The position numbers and the translations under genes were made by a program. Below the pieces are notes generated by a model. It was not told the DNA's origin and searched no databases. It saw nothing but the letters and a program-made list of their open reading frames with translations. From Opisthorchis felineus (taxonomy: Eukaryota; Platyhelminthes; Trematoda; Opisthorchiida; Opisthorchiidae): 64,000 bases of DNA. Positions 25,602 to 38,490 of this stretch are shown here, piece by piece; the first letter of the stretch is position 1; each line of letters starts with the position of its first letter. The stretch covers positions 957,280-1,021,279 of the forward strand of contig SJOL01001577.1 of assembly GCA_004794785.1 (NCBI GenBank), in the 5' to 3' direction.

Positions 25602-25922
25602 AGTAACACACTACTCATATGGTAGCTGGATATTATTCGACAGCCTACGACTGCTTTCGCCCTTCATGGGGAGCATAGTGTAGGCGGAGTCCCTGATTTT
25701 TCCTCACCGTTGTGTTCTACCCGAATAACACCAACAACACATATCCTCAACAAATACTCTCATTTGCATACGAATTTGGTTGTGACGGGAAACGTAAATG
25801 AATGCAGCTGAATCTCTTGTTTGCGATTATCCACTTCATCCCAAACGAATGATTCAGCTGAATTTGACAGAGTCTCTTACCAAAATCAAGCTGATGTGCA
25901 TATAAGGTATTTGTCGAAATAG
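25602..25922. mobile_element. Composite inverted hammerhead repeat (copy 5)
   Basis: The reversed ribozyme module (25602-25712) carries CTATGCTC in place of CTGATGAG and GAAAGCAGTC in place of GAAACCGGTC, so the core is lost. A body in + orientation (25750-25835) is followed by a body in reverse (25843-25920). The order, reversed module then facing bodies, matches the first three parts of the locus at 9.9-10.3 kb, but the right-hand ribozyme module is absent. Confidence 0.6.
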
Positions 25923-27054
25923 GAAGACTGCTTTTTCCAACCTACTGACCCTTTGATTCGTGATTTTTTTACTTTGCTTACTATAGAATATTATGTACCG
26001 TACAATCGAACTAATGCCGCCATCCACTTGAGGATGGCAAAGTAGTATTTTACTAAGGAAAAATTCGCAAGATGAGCACTAGTATTCAACCGCTTTCGTG
26101 GACTGGACACTTTTTGAGTTTGGTAGCAGCAAGTTTTGCAAACGTCTTTCTTCTAGTATGGTCACTTAAGTTTCTGTGGCGGGAAGTTCCTTGAGAAACT
26201 CCAGTTCTCATCGGCTCGGTAACTGACAGATCCTCTAATATGATTGCTGATATTCTGATAATGCCATCTGACTGCATTCGAATAGTCAAATTTTCTGAGA
26301 AATCCCAAGGCACGGCTCAGACTAAGAATTCAGTCTCACCATTCAGATAAGAACCCCCCGAACAAGACCATCTTCGGGCAAAGAACTCATCTAGAAAGCC
26401 AGGATGTGTAAGTTACCACTCTAACATTTTGGTAACCGTAATTCTCTCCGGTGATAGCTGATACTATATACATGAAATTTTACTCCATAGTTTCGTAACG
26501 CCAGAGCATTCGTTACACGCTCGTTATATTGGATTCATTTTTCAGAGTGATCACTTTATCTTGATGTTTGTACCTAGTATTCACCAAATGCATGTGATGA
26601 GTCATAGTTCAGTTCTTTGTCGTACTGTTATCGGCTACATTTGCGCACAGTTGCCTGCCTCCAGGCCTTGAAACCGCTTTTGACAAATACACCTATGTAC
26701 GGCGTCTTTACCGTACGTTTTGCTGCTACAATATTGCAAGGCACTCCGCAATGCACCGGACTTGGTTGAGTGAGAGTGCAGAGGCAGGCACTTTTGTAGT
26801 TTGTTGTATGGAGACAAGTCTAAGGCACATAACGCTGTTGTCAAGTTGTCAGATAGTAAGTGTTTCAATCGTTCAGCAGAGTGGTGCATCCACAAACCGC
26901 AAGCTGATGTGCGGAACTGGGTCCGTTAAAACAACTTCTATGAACAGCTGATGCACATGTGAGCAAGGAATTCGTATTGTTCCTTCGAACCGACACAAAC
27001 GCATAGAAATATTGTAACGTTTACTGTTGGTTGATCAGGCGGCCTTTGATCTTT

Positions 27055-27120
27055 TAACCAAGCTTGGCAACCAGCATGCAAACGTCTCGTTTCCAGTCGA
27101 GCAGACATCGTCAATGCGCT
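27055..27120 (+). mobile_element. Penelope-linked 3' fragment
   Basis: AAGCTTGGCAACCAGCATGC, then AAACGTCTCGTTTCCAGTCGA and ACATCGTCAATGCGC, is a diverged copy of the block at 63166-63238 and (reversed) 59970-60039. The latter lies inside the minus-strand Penelope-like relic. A hammerhead module follows within 50 bases. Confidence 0.5.
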
Positions 27121-27159
27121 CAAATGTGCAGTTTATGGACTACACTGCTTATGGATTTG

Positions 27160-27255
27160 CTGGAAACTTTTCGGAAACCCAGCAGCGGTTTCACCATTCT
27201 TTGGGTTCATCAGATAGGCACAGTCCCTGAGTTTTCGTGAACTATCAAATCTCGC
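27160..27255 (-). mobile_element. Hammerhead-type repeat, copy 6
   Basis: On the minus strand the module has an intact CTGATGA, a 3-bp stem II (ACC/GGT around CAAAGAAT), and GAAAC. The next bases read CGCTGCTGGG instead of CGGTCGTGGG, so stem III symmetry and the cleavage triplet are lost. The outer stem I arms are still readable (AAACTC and AAAGTTTCC). Confidence 0.6.
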
Positions 27256-28754
27256 ACATCGTACCAACCGAAACATGAGGCAGTCCGTTTGCAACACATT
27301 TAGCTGAAGAGAGATTTGGTTAGGATTCACCTGAACCTCCCATTAAAATAACTTTATTCGAATTGTTTTGCAATGTTACTCCTCTGAATGAGCAATGTTT
27401 TTCAGGAAAATCCTCACCTCCGAAGAATGACAATTCCGGAGGAATTAAGCAAATACCTTAGGAGTGGTGTGGTCCATGCGATCTCGACCCCATTCCACTC
27501 GGTGTGTGGAGAGAAATGGGCTCAGTCTTCGTTTCAGAGAGATTTTGTAAACAATCGGTGGATTTATTGCTGGGCTCAGTCTCGCGTATCGAAATTGTAT
27601 GGTTAAGCTGTTATTGGTCGTGAGGCTTCGGGTGGGTGGGTCTAACATCATTCTGTCAACCTGTGTACTGACGACCTAACCGATGGCAAAAACCGCATGT
27701 AAGCAACATAACAGGAGACTCAAAGGAATCTTGGCTGAATCACCCGTTTGTAATATTCTTCACATGAGTGTGCTAAACTGAGGCCACCTTAATTTTCATC
27801 TGGAATGACAATCATGGTGTCGAATTAGAATTATTGTCCCTGACAAAGTACCACTTATAAGGCTACAATGAGCATAATTCGAGGACGGGATGAATGACTA
27901 ACGAGGACGCTGATCTGCGCGGAGTTTATGGGCAGACACAGAGGATTCAGAAGGTCTTACAGAGACCAAATGGTTTTTGTTCAGTTTTATGAGACAGGCT
28001 CAGAGGTCAAATTTGATATGACTGAGTGGCATATGTAGTTGCCATAATTTCATTGGACCCGAGAGTTTTTTCCACCTTGAATCAAGCCAACTTGGTATTC
28101 TGTTTGTCTATCGAGCGGCAATCCTTTATGTCAGAAAATGAGCGTTCGAAATCAAGGAAAGTCTGTGCTGGTTCGGCATAGTAAAGTTTATGAAATGCTG
28201 CCACCATTTATCATTGGAAGAATGTTAGATACCAGAAGAAAAGGGTTTTCTTATCTTGGTATGATTTTAGCCAAAATGAGGCGACAGATCGAAGTGAGAA
28301 ACAGTTTGACTGCTGCAGAATGGCAGAATTTCAATGGCGAGTACATGCTACTTAGAAGTGCGTTGTACTGTACTGTACTGCTTTGCACTGCACTGTGAAA
28401 CTAAGGTGAGAGTAAGGGTAACGGATTGATACATCGAGCTCCAAGGCTTTCACTGAAAAGGGTTAACCATATTTGCTAAGGAAATTGGACTAGCTTACTG
28501 AATGTTCTAGAACGGATAAGCCATTTAGATTTGATTCTGTAGTTTTTTTATTATTTTACTTGTGAGCGCAGGATGGGCTGAAGTAAATACACCATCAGTG
28601 TGTGGATACGAGATCTAGCAAATGAATTGGAGTGACTGCTGGAAAATTAAGCTCACTCCATGGCTTTCTTGACGCCTGATTTATCGTCATGGGATTTGGG
28701 TAGTGTCTTCACATTTCGATTCGAAAATTACGGACACCTGCACGACTTCCGCAC

Positions 28755-28816
28755 ATGCTGCACTGCAGAACCGCTGCACTGAAGAAGAGCTGCACTGCAG
28801 AAGCGCTGCACTGCTA
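28755..28816. repeat. Short tandem repeat, GCTGCACTG-containing unit
   Basis: About four diverged units of roughly 16 bases built on GCTGCACTGCAGAAGC. A related run of GTACT and GCACT units occurs near 28355-28395. No function is suggested. Confidence 0.6.
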
Positions 28817-31800
28817 AGGTATCTCGGATCCAGTAAATGAACCTGACAGGCTAAATTTTTGGCTCCTGTTTGAAACCATGCACCAAGGAGCTCAAATCAT
28901 AAATGATTTTTCCCAGTAGATTTGCCGAATAGTAAGCCGACTGAGGAAGGTTAAGCAAAGCTCATAACGGACATGCTGTAGTATGTCATTTAACACAGTG
29001 TCACATTCCATGTAACCTTTAATAGGGGTACACTCTGGTGCGAATATGGCGGGCAGTATTCCGGCACTCGATTTCTGGAGTGCATGACACTGTCGAAATA
29101 GGGCTCAAGTGGAGGATCGAGTAAGGTGGACAGCCTTAAATTCTTCCAAAATCGTTCGAGCATGCAGCACTGTCGTAACCTCTGGTGCCCATCTCATAGT
29201 GGTGAGACGGATGCAGTGAAATTGCCAGGCGGCTTTTCATTATATAATTGGAAAAGCGAGCAGGAGAATGCATGTGAAACAGAATAACCAATCACAGAAC
29301 AGAATACACAACGGATCAATAGAACGTGAAGGTTGCCAGTCCATTAGTCATGGGGCACGGGAAGTTGAGCCAATCAGATCAGCGGCCTCAACACGTATAT
29401 CTAAGAACAAGCTAATGCAACAACCGCATCTCTATTTACGAAACAACCATCAGTTTAGTCAGTTGATCTTGCTGTTCCTGTTGCTGTCAGGGAGATTTTT
29501 TCTCCAAGTATTTTCTGATGAAAATTTCTGGGATATCAGTTGTTTTAGAGTAGGTGATAGAGGTAGTTTTCTTCTTTTCCCCAGGACACACCTGAAATTA
29601 CAGCAGGATTGCTACAGTCAAAGGGGATCTTATAGGCCCCAAACCAGTCGCTATACTGAGTAAACTGTTTGCAACGAAAGACAAGACCGACGAATGCGAA
29701 ACTGACAACATCGTGTACCAAACCAGCGGCACCAATAGTACCAAATATTATTTTAGACAAACTGGAGGAAAATCTCCTACATAGGTAAAGGGACACAAGG
29801 CAGCTCTGGAAAGATATGAGCCCCTAATCTTGTTTCCATTCGTGAAGATCAGGAAGGGCAAAAACCTAACCAAGAAAACGCGAAACGGGAAAAAGAAAAC
29901 GCGAGAGGAAATTCCTAGAAGCATGGTACTCCCCAAGGGATTTAATCAGTCTGTGTATTGAAGTCGAGCCCGTATACACACCACCAACTGAAAGGTAAGA
30001 GTGAGTTAGACCCGGCCATCAGACAAACGCATCGAGAAACGAAAACCATTGTGGAAACAGCCCAAAAAGTTCAAGCCGGAAGACTGTAGAGCTGAAGTCT
30101 CCTGACCACCCGTTAATCCGCCAATCAGGAGACAGTTCAACCAACAAGCCAATAGGAATGCTTACTATGAAAGCCAAGGGCTAGTCAAGATGGGCCTGAG
30201 TGTATAGACTCTGTATCAGGTGCTCGGTTGATAATAACTTTCGAATGACTCTACACTACATCCGTTTTTCGTTCACCAATAGAATACAGGAGTACAACAC
30301 CACATTTCTCAAACGTGGCTACATTGCGGTGTTGCACTTACGGTGCTAAAACGACGGAAACGATTATTCTGTTCGACGAGTGAGGAACTGAGCATACAGT
30401 CCTGCTGAAAGTGTTGGTCTGGTGGACGTTTCAAGTCCAAATACTATGACATCTTCCAGCAGTTCCTAGGAGTGTGTCTGGTGAACGCTTTGGAAATCTG
30501 GTGAAACATCAATGACGGATATGGTGGCGGTAACCTCTGGTGTGAATCCAGCACATTAAGCCTATATTTGGTGCCTACACCTTGTTCGTCCTCTTTGTCG
30601 GTATAAAGAAAACCGTTCAGAAGTAAAGCTTAGTCCAAAAGATCCATTCCCAAGAAAGATGATGACAGAAACCAGGAACATTTGTTGCACGGTTAACAAA
30701 AGTTAAAACTACCTCAGCCGTGTCAGCCAATGTGGAACTCCATGTGGTTTGCTTAATGTGTTTGTCTTTAAGGCCGCTTGCTAGGTTTTGGGGAGGTAAT
30801 ATGAACTCATGCATTCCGATAAAGAAGCTGATTCTGTCTACACGAAACAGACAAGAGTGTATTTAGGGTGCCGCAAGCCATAGGTATGACTCTCAGGTTT
30901 TTCTCCCAGACCATTATTAGCCGTGTTATCTAATCAAGAAATGGAACATTCTGCAACAGAAAACGGTTTCAGGAAAATTACTATTATCGTTTTATTTGCA
31001 CTGTATTAATCATAAGTGAGTTACGTGAAAGAGCGCTTTCAGCACCTTGTTTAGGCTTTTTTAAAGGGGCCGAAGCCAGGCTGTTGTGCTCCATAAATTG
31101 GATTCGTAGGCTGAATACCACATCAAAATATGCATCTCAGTTGTCTAACAACAAAGAAACTGGTTATACTGTTGCCGTTTTGGTGCTCCGTCGTTTAGCA
31201 AGCAGGAGTTGAGCGTCTTTCCATCTAGGCAGCTTTAGGCTTTCGAATTTCAAGACAGCCCTTGCTGAATTTTACGATTTGTTTTGAACATAATCCCAAG
31301 AAGACTCTGTTGCATTTCGATAGAATGAGAAATTCTCTTAATGCTACTTCACTGATCAAATGGACAACCTTCTCCCGACATATGAGATGCAGATCAATTA
31401 AATCACGAGCACTTCAAGGTCACGACTCCCTTGTTCACAATCGTAAGTAGCACTCGTCGACGAGGTCTGCTTCGAACATGGTAAACAAAATGGTGCGCTT
31501 GAGCAAAATAGAGGACAGTTTTTGAATACTTATTATTGTCCCTACATTGATTCCAGAACAAACAATTAGTAAGGTTAAAGGATTCTGAGTAAATGATAAC
31601 TTTGGTGAAAATATTCTGGTCAACCTTCTTGGGTGGGTGACGTGAAAGCCAGGTGGTCAATACAAATCTGTATGACACCGCAAATAAGCTGATGAGGATC
31701 TTGAAAAAAACCAGGTGACAGATATCACGAGTACGAATCATACGAAGCAGGTTGTATTTAGGGGTTTGGTATGTTTTAGCAACTACTCCCAGCTTCTCAG

Positions 31801-31899
31801 TTGTTTGAGGCCCATCGGCAGTGCTGTAGACTTGCACACAAAGCACACAGATACTTGGGCAGAAGGTCAAGTCTTACAGAATCACAGACAGAAGAAATC

Positions 31900-32095
31900 T
31901 ATTTCGATAGATGAGCTCATTTACAAATCAAGGTGGTTTTCACGAGAGACTCAACCGAATCTCTTGTTTGTGACATAAGGCTGACGGAAACTCGGGGATT
32001 GCCCCTACCTCATGAATCTCAGGAAGGGCGAAACCGGCAGTGGGTTGTTGAAGAGTTTTCAGCAACATTGCAAGTAGCTTCCTTTATGAGAATAA
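31900..32095 (+). mobile_element. Hammerhead-type repeat, copy 7 (damaged core)
   Basis: The body (31905-31975) retains the CGAGAGACT...AATCTCTTG hairpin arms. The ribozyme module (31982-32065) reads CTCATGAA in place of CTGATGAG, keeps GGGCGAAACCGG, but has CA instead of UC at the cleavage position. The outer stem I arms GGAAACTC and GAGTTTTC are perfect family matches. It is probably inactive. Confidence 0.65.
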
Positions 32096-33661
32096 ATTAA
32101 TGTTCAGCGCTGATAAAAAGTGCTGCCTGAATGGTTCAAATAGCCTCATTGCCACTGAGGGTATGGGAGAAGAACCGAGTTGCGGTAAGCGACGTTGCGG
32201 TGGGAGATGTTTTAGGTTTCGGATTCCATTTCTGCGTTCGGTAAAATGCTTGTTGTGGAGACGCTATGACCGATTCTTGCACCAGGACACTTGGTGATCA
32301 GCTGCTCTAGGACCGGCACGTGGAAAAAGCGAGACTTCACTGTAACAGCTCCTTGATTCTTACTTCCGGATTAACGGGTTTATTGCTCTTTCTCATATGA
32401 TTTCCAGATTGTTCTGCACAGAGATAAAGAAAACAAACCCACTCAGAAACATGTGGAGCATAATGACATAATGATAGCATAATAATAATTTTATACAGCA
32501 AACCCTCGAAACAAACAGGGAGAAGATGCTGTAGCTGCTGTTAGTGAGGTTCTTCTTTATTGCACAGTATAATTAACGCTGTCTTGTCAGAACCAACGTC
32601 CCAAATTTAGTGAGGAGATAATTACATTGATAAAACATAGTATTGTTTTGCGGAAATCAAAATGGGAGCGAAAGTAAACGATATGTTTGTGTACATAAAA
32701 TGATATCCAGCACCGTGCAAGCCTTTGTTTCCAGTTCTTTCGTTCGTCTTGTTTCCGGAACATAGATCAATGCAAGCCCAGCGTGTTTCATCGACCTACG
32801 CTTGGACTAATTCTCAACACAAATTTGCAGAGAGAACTGCTTGCTGCACAAGTCAACTGTAACTTCGGATTCGTGTCTTGTTTCGCAACTTTCATGCTTG
32901 CTTTTGGAACACTGAATCTTTGGGATTTGTCGGCAACACTCTTGTTTTATGGCCTTCTCGGATGGAGACCGCGGGACGAGACAAACTAATGGTCATTGAC
33001 CCTGACATATATGACTGTGTAACGCAGTCAATGACGTTCTTGAACCAGAGCTATTGCATTTACTTCTCTCACTTCCTGCAGTACCAGACAAACAGATCCC
33101 CTTGTCGTCAATGCAAGGATTGGACGATCACCTCTAGCTCGTGGCTCACATTCTACTACTCACCTATCCTCGATGAACGAAGTGGCTGGAACCATCACAC
33201 TTCAGTGTACAGTTTATGAGCTGAAAAACTGAACTGACCACTTCGTTTGGATCGTTTGCTTCTGGCGATGGACTATCTCGACTTTAGTCGTTTATTTATT
33301 TTCGTCTTGAAAGCTACAGCACCGTTTGGAAATAGTTAGCAGGCTTTTTTGATTCCATTGTAAGAGTTCTTTTCAGCATAACTTCTCGGCAGCTTTTGTT
33401 AACACTTCCGTACAACCAGCTCAACACTAGCTACCAAAGAATCTCAAGAATGGATGATTGGTAGAAAAATGCTGTTGACTTCGAGTCATCTAACGAGCTT
33501 AGCATGTCAGTGTATCTCAGCCAGTTGTGCACCAATCTCATCCGGTTATCAGCGGTTGAATAAGAAAATCAAGAAGCAAGCTGGCATGGCATTCGCACAG
33601 GAGCAGACCGAGCCGTCTGTCTTCACTGAGTTACAGGCTAGTTGTGCGCCGTGTTCTCCAA

Positions 33662-35290
33662 ATGTTAACACGCAAGGCCAATTGGTTATTTCGAGAAACT
33701 AAATATGCGTCTAAAAGCCGAACAATATTCGCCAATCATGGGCCCAACTGCGTGCTGGGTGATGCGGAGAAACTGGATACATTTTGCTCCAACGTTATAA
33801 TTACGTCCCGGTACAACGTGTACGATTTTTTGCCTAGAAACTTTATAGAACAGTTTCACAATATGGCAAACATATTTTTCGCCTCGATTCTCGTTTTATA
33901 CGGTTTTACGGTTGCAGCGACAAACGCCTGGTCGAATTTAGGACCATTGCTTGCCCTACTCACCATGACTATGATTAAAGACGGTGTCGAGGATATTCTG
34001 CTTCACAGCCGAGATCGCCGACTGAATCACCGTCTAGTTCAAACCCTCGAGGTGGATTCTGCTGGTACAAATCTGCATTGGGTCGTAAAAAGAGCAATGG
34101 ATGTGCGTGTCGGGGATGTCATTTGCTGTGAGCGGGAGGAGGCTTTCCCGTGCGACGTCATCATTCTGGCGTCGAGTAATACATCTGGTGTGGTAAATCT
34201 GACCACTGCAAATTTGGATGGAGAGACCAATGTCAAAAGATTTTGCGCAGTCTCTAGCACACAATCCCACTACGTCAAGGTTGCTCCTAATGGACTGAAT
34301 AGATATATACGTCATTGTCCCAATTCGCCGCTGGAAGTGATCAAACCACTGTACGTCCGAGTGGAATGCGAACAACCAACTGCTGATCTGACGAAGTTTG
34401 AAGGTCGACTCTCTACCAAATTCGTACAAGACATTCCTTTGAGTGCATCTAACTTGGCACTCAGAGGTGCGAGACTACGGAATACAAACTTCATGCTTGG
34501 TTTGGTTGTATATACGGGCGGAGATACCAAACTGTCATTAAATGGGAAACAAGCAAAGCGTAAATACAGCACCAGATCATCTAAATCAAACACTATCATC
34601 CTCTCATTCATTATTGCTATGGTATTCTTGTCGGTGAGCTTCGCGATTTCATTCACATTTTGGACGCGGGTATCAAAGAATACAATGTGGTATATACCGA
34701 CTTCACCTGAAACCCGCTGGGAATTTGTACTAAGTGTGTTCCGTTTTGTGTTCATTTTGAGTTGCCTCATCCCAATATCCATCGTCATCACAATCGAACT
34801 GCAACAACTCATAATGGCCTACTTGATCTCCCAAGACTTGAAAATGTATCTTACCAGTGAAGACTTGTGTGCAAAGGCGAATAGTGCCCAGATGGCTGAC
34901 GAACTGGGGCAAGTGGAATTTCTCTTTAGTGATAAAACTGGAACACTGACACGGAATTCAATGTGTATGCGTTTGTGCGGTTTGTTGGAATCCGGGATTG
35001 TGTACACGTTCCCGTCATTGAATGCGGACGTCAACAGAAAGTTTGCTAGGGTACGCGGGTCTGACGAACTTCAGCTGTCGAACAATCCCAGTACCCCACC
35101 AGAACGACATCAGCACATATGCGAAGGAACGGTGAAGGTGGATCAAAAGTATCCTGATGAGAACGACTCCATCTTGATAGACTATTTAACAATGTCTGCA
35201 TTGTGCCATACTGTTACCCGCGCACACACTGCTGACGAGAATGTGGATACAGCAGGGTTTGTACTACGTTGTCGGATACCCGCTTATGAA
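33662..35290 (+). CDS. P4-ATPase flippase, large 5' exon C
   Basis: This encodes 543 residues, collinear with exons A and B from RTIFANHGP onward: TM1-TM2, actuator domain with DGET (186-189), TM3, TM4 with IPISI (P371), DKTGTLT (phosphorylated D424) followed by Arg, then a variable insert and the end RIPAYE. The donor GTAAGT (35291) is in phase 0. The first in-frame ATG (33662) gives MLTRKANWLFRETK, about the same leader length as in A and B but not related in sequence. The frame is open somewhat further upstream, so the start is less certain. A candidate acceptor (TTACAG, ending 33636) lies 25 bases before this ATG. There are no stops or frameshifts. It is the large exon nearest the shared exon, so it is the default partner if only one copy is used. 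Confidence 0.88.
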
Positions 35291-38200
35291 GTAAGTAGGC
35301 CGGTGAATAGAAAACATGGTCTTATATTCTTCAAATTCGCAAGCAACTTCGAACGCCTCCTAGACTGATGACTCCGTGCCTATTTAGAACAGGCTTTACA
35401 AGCAGAAGGGTTCACCAACATAGAGACCTTATCATTCAACATGACCCCATTCATAAAGGTTCACTAAACTTGAGCCATATGCAATATGAGGTAGATATGT
35501 CAGCTTAGATCCTGAAACTGGAACACATTTTTTAGAAGACACTGTGTATTTCAAATGTCAATTGAGTCATATGATAGCAGTCATAGCAGTGACATCAATA
35601 TGGCGCCTCAACTACTTGATCCAGAAGTAAGAAGATGAAGAGGAATGAGCAGGGATTAACATACCGTTTATTGGCCTACAAAGAGTTGATTTACAGTTTA
35701 AAGTAATATCACGAAAGGTATCGCTCAACATAGGCCATTGATCTCCTCAGATTTACTGCCCACAAACTGGAAAAAGCAAAGATGTCTCTTGTAGAAATCA
35801 GTGGGATGTCGCTGATACGAACGGGTCAATAAGGGCTGGGTTACTGAACTAGCATCAACGATTGGTCGAGGGTTGCGCAGGCTGCAGGGAACTGATTGGA
35901 CCGAGGTCACGGAAACTGTACGGTTTGTGGTTGGTTGTGGGCCATGTGGACTCCAAGCTTCATGGTTAGATGGAACGATTCGACAAAAGTTAGTAAGAAT
36001 GCAGTGCTTTCTGGTTAACTTTGTTCAAATGCTGACTAATTTAAATTTTTATCACGAATAGTCATTCGGCAGGTCATCAGAGTTTTCTTTCGATGTGAAG
36101 ACATTAATTGGCGGTTGAACTGTTTATTGATCAATAGCGATATTCTATTCTTTTCCTTGACGTGGTGGTATGAGTATTTATTTTGCTGCAGGCGTGAAAG
36201 TTTAAGCCACGTCTATAGACAGATTGATAGAGCTGCGCATGGCAGCCGCCTGGATTAACTCTAGTTAATTTTTTCACTATGATTTAGAGGGATGAAGCTG
36301 AGACCCTTCTGAAAACTTTGAGGCTCTATAAACTATTACTTCTGACTCACATTTACAGCTGAAAATGTGGGCTGGGGTTAATCCATACACGCTCTTTAAC
36401 GCCAAAAATGAGTTATGAATTTTCTGAAGATGAACGCACTTGATGAAAACACACGGGTAATCGAAAAACACCAAGTTCGTTACTAAACTTTCTTGCTTTC
36501 GGCCGCTAGCAGGGTGCCCACAACACCACCGCAGTCTAATCCGTAATGCTGACCATGGAATGCGTAAGTAGGCAACGATAAACATCGTTTTCATGTCTTG
36601 AATTGTCACTGCTTCATCAGTCTTTATGGATCGAAAGGTTCTTTGACGGTTACTTCAGCTCTAAGGAGTCATCAGATCCATTAATCAAGGTTGCCGCAGC
36701 CTGCAGGTATAATTCAACGCCCGCGTGTACTGAATATCCGCGCCTTTGCTAATTAGGATATCAGAACAAGAAAGAACATCCGAACAGAATTCGGGTCGTT
36801 TATGCACAGTATGCTACTCAACAGTATGAAGATACACTGAAAATACCGCAAACTCAGAACCACTCTACTGGAGCACAAAACAGGTACCCACAGTAAATCC
36901 AATTTAATCTTGCTGTTGTTGCCGTCATCTGCCATTGAATTGGAACCAAACGACCCTAGGCCATGAACCGCTAACAGCATAGCCACATTTTTTGTCCACC
37001 CTGAGCCACCAGATCCCCAAACTCGGATCCAGTAGTTCTACCATTTGGCGAGGGCTAACTAGTATAGGTGCACCAGAACAAAAGTAGGACCTTGCAGACT
37101 GCGATGGCGTGAATACAGGTAATGTTCCTTTGTTTTTCCGTGAGCATCTAGTACAAACAATAAGATTTGTGATTCGTACAGCCTACATAATAAGGTTCTT
37201 GTTCTTTTCACGGTTACTGAGTTGCCAGGCTGTCTTGCAGAAAGTTAGCAGCATTAACACATGGATACACAATAAAAAAACCCTCCGATAACTTAGATCA
37301 ACAAGGTTAAAGCAAATGTTCGTATGTGGTTCGTATGTGTTCGAGATATGCTGGAAAACTAGCTTCTAGTGATGAATCCTAATGTACTTGGATGTGCTGA
37401 TTTTTGGACTTCATTTTGACTGGCCCTATTGGTGTTTTGTGATCTTTCGGCGCTGAACATAACCACTCAGGAGGTGTATGCATATAAATCAGAATTAATC
37501 ATATATTCTAAGAGAGTCAGCCTCAAAAGTTGTGTGCTTAAAATTCTAACTTTTCTGACTGAGGGACAACATAGAAAATCACGGCAAACCAGTGGCACTA
37601 ACAGGGTTTCGCAACCCATACCACCATTTTGATGACCCAAGCTCGAACGCTTTCAGTCTGGCTGTCGACCTATCATCCTCAAAATCACTTGTATATCGTT
37701 TCGAAACTAAAACTGTATATGTAAACCTAACAGAAGTGCAGATACCCTTGTTATGATTTTGAGAACTCAGATCGTTTGAATGCTTGCTGGTTTGTTTGTT
37801 CAACTAATACCAGTTGTATTTGTTGAACTGCTGGATGAAAAATATGTTTTTTACTTTCATATTTAATGGTGCACTGGTTATTGAAGGCAGTGTTAAAGCT
37901 CACATCAACATACTGTTTTGTACAGTTAACATATATGAATGCTTGGGCATTGCCTTCGCGTACAGCCATGGAGAAGGAACGGTCAGAGTCTTTGCTTGTG
38001 ATGCCACTGGTCATCTTGTGTGCTCCTTCTGACCTTTCAGTGGATTCATTAGTTGATTTGAGCATATAACTTTCGAACGTCAGCACTAGAAAGTAGGAAT
38101 GTATCCAGTTCATTTAGCATTCTTTGGTAAACTCAGCTACTGCGTTAATGGAAACACTAACACATTTGATAACCCGGTTTTCGCGTGACCTTGCTCCGGA

Positions 38201-38298
38201 TAATAGGGAGGTTCTGCGTAAGCCTTTTAATGATGTTGCCTAAGTCACTTCATGGATCTACTCCTGTCCTTATAGGTTAGTTCTAAAATATCACCGAA

Positions 38299-38490
38299 CT
38301 AAGCCATATTAAGAGAGCATTTAACCGTTTGTCTAACTAAAATTTCACCGATCCATTCCAAGAGCGACTGCTGCGGGAGACGACTAATCTCCACAAGGGC
38401 GTTTGCCGTCAGCCGCGACAAAACCTGTCCTATTGCTAAATGACCCAAAAGAGAACTGCCTCTGATGTCACTATCGATAGTAGTCGTCAT
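38299..38490 (-). CDS. Putative terminal exon, unknown protein
   Basis: The minus strand has a classic acceptor, CTTGTGTTCTCTCACCTGCAG, directly before an open frame of 63 codons plus stop. The frame begins MTTTIDSDIRGSSLLGHL and ends with a Leu-rich, helix-like stretch (residues about 20-50) and CSLNMA. The plus strand is closed here in all frames. I recognise no family. If coding, it belongs to a gene nested antisense in the ATPase intron. The putative exon at 39780-40103 could join it in phase 0. Confidence 0.35.
   Translation of the reverse strand: MTTTIDSDIRGSSLLGHLAIGQVLSRLTANALVEISRLPQQSLLEWIGEILVRQTVKCSLNMA

Larger units (their letters stand above)
22826..33661. other. Intron or spacer between large exons B and C
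   Basis: It starts with the exon B donor GTAAGT. It contains SINE copy 2, hammerhead-family copies at 24.9, 25.6-25.9, 27.2 and 31.9-32.1 kb, a Penelope-linked fragment at 27.1 kb and a small tandem repeat at 28.75 kb. Fragments of the repeat body also occur near 27709-27760. No N-domain exon specific to B is seen. Remaining open frames (for example 29268-29663 plus and 31403-31870 minus) resemble nothing I recognise. Confidence 0.5.

Noticed and set aside
29268..29663. 131-codon plus-strand frame as a gene
   Set aside because: Composition is not convincing, no domain is seen, and no neighbouring exon would join it.
34034..34812. Minus-strand frames of 131 and 166 codons within exon C, and similar ones in A and B
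   Set aside because: They lie antisense to the conserved P4-ATPase frame and show no domain. They are shadows of constrained coding sequence.
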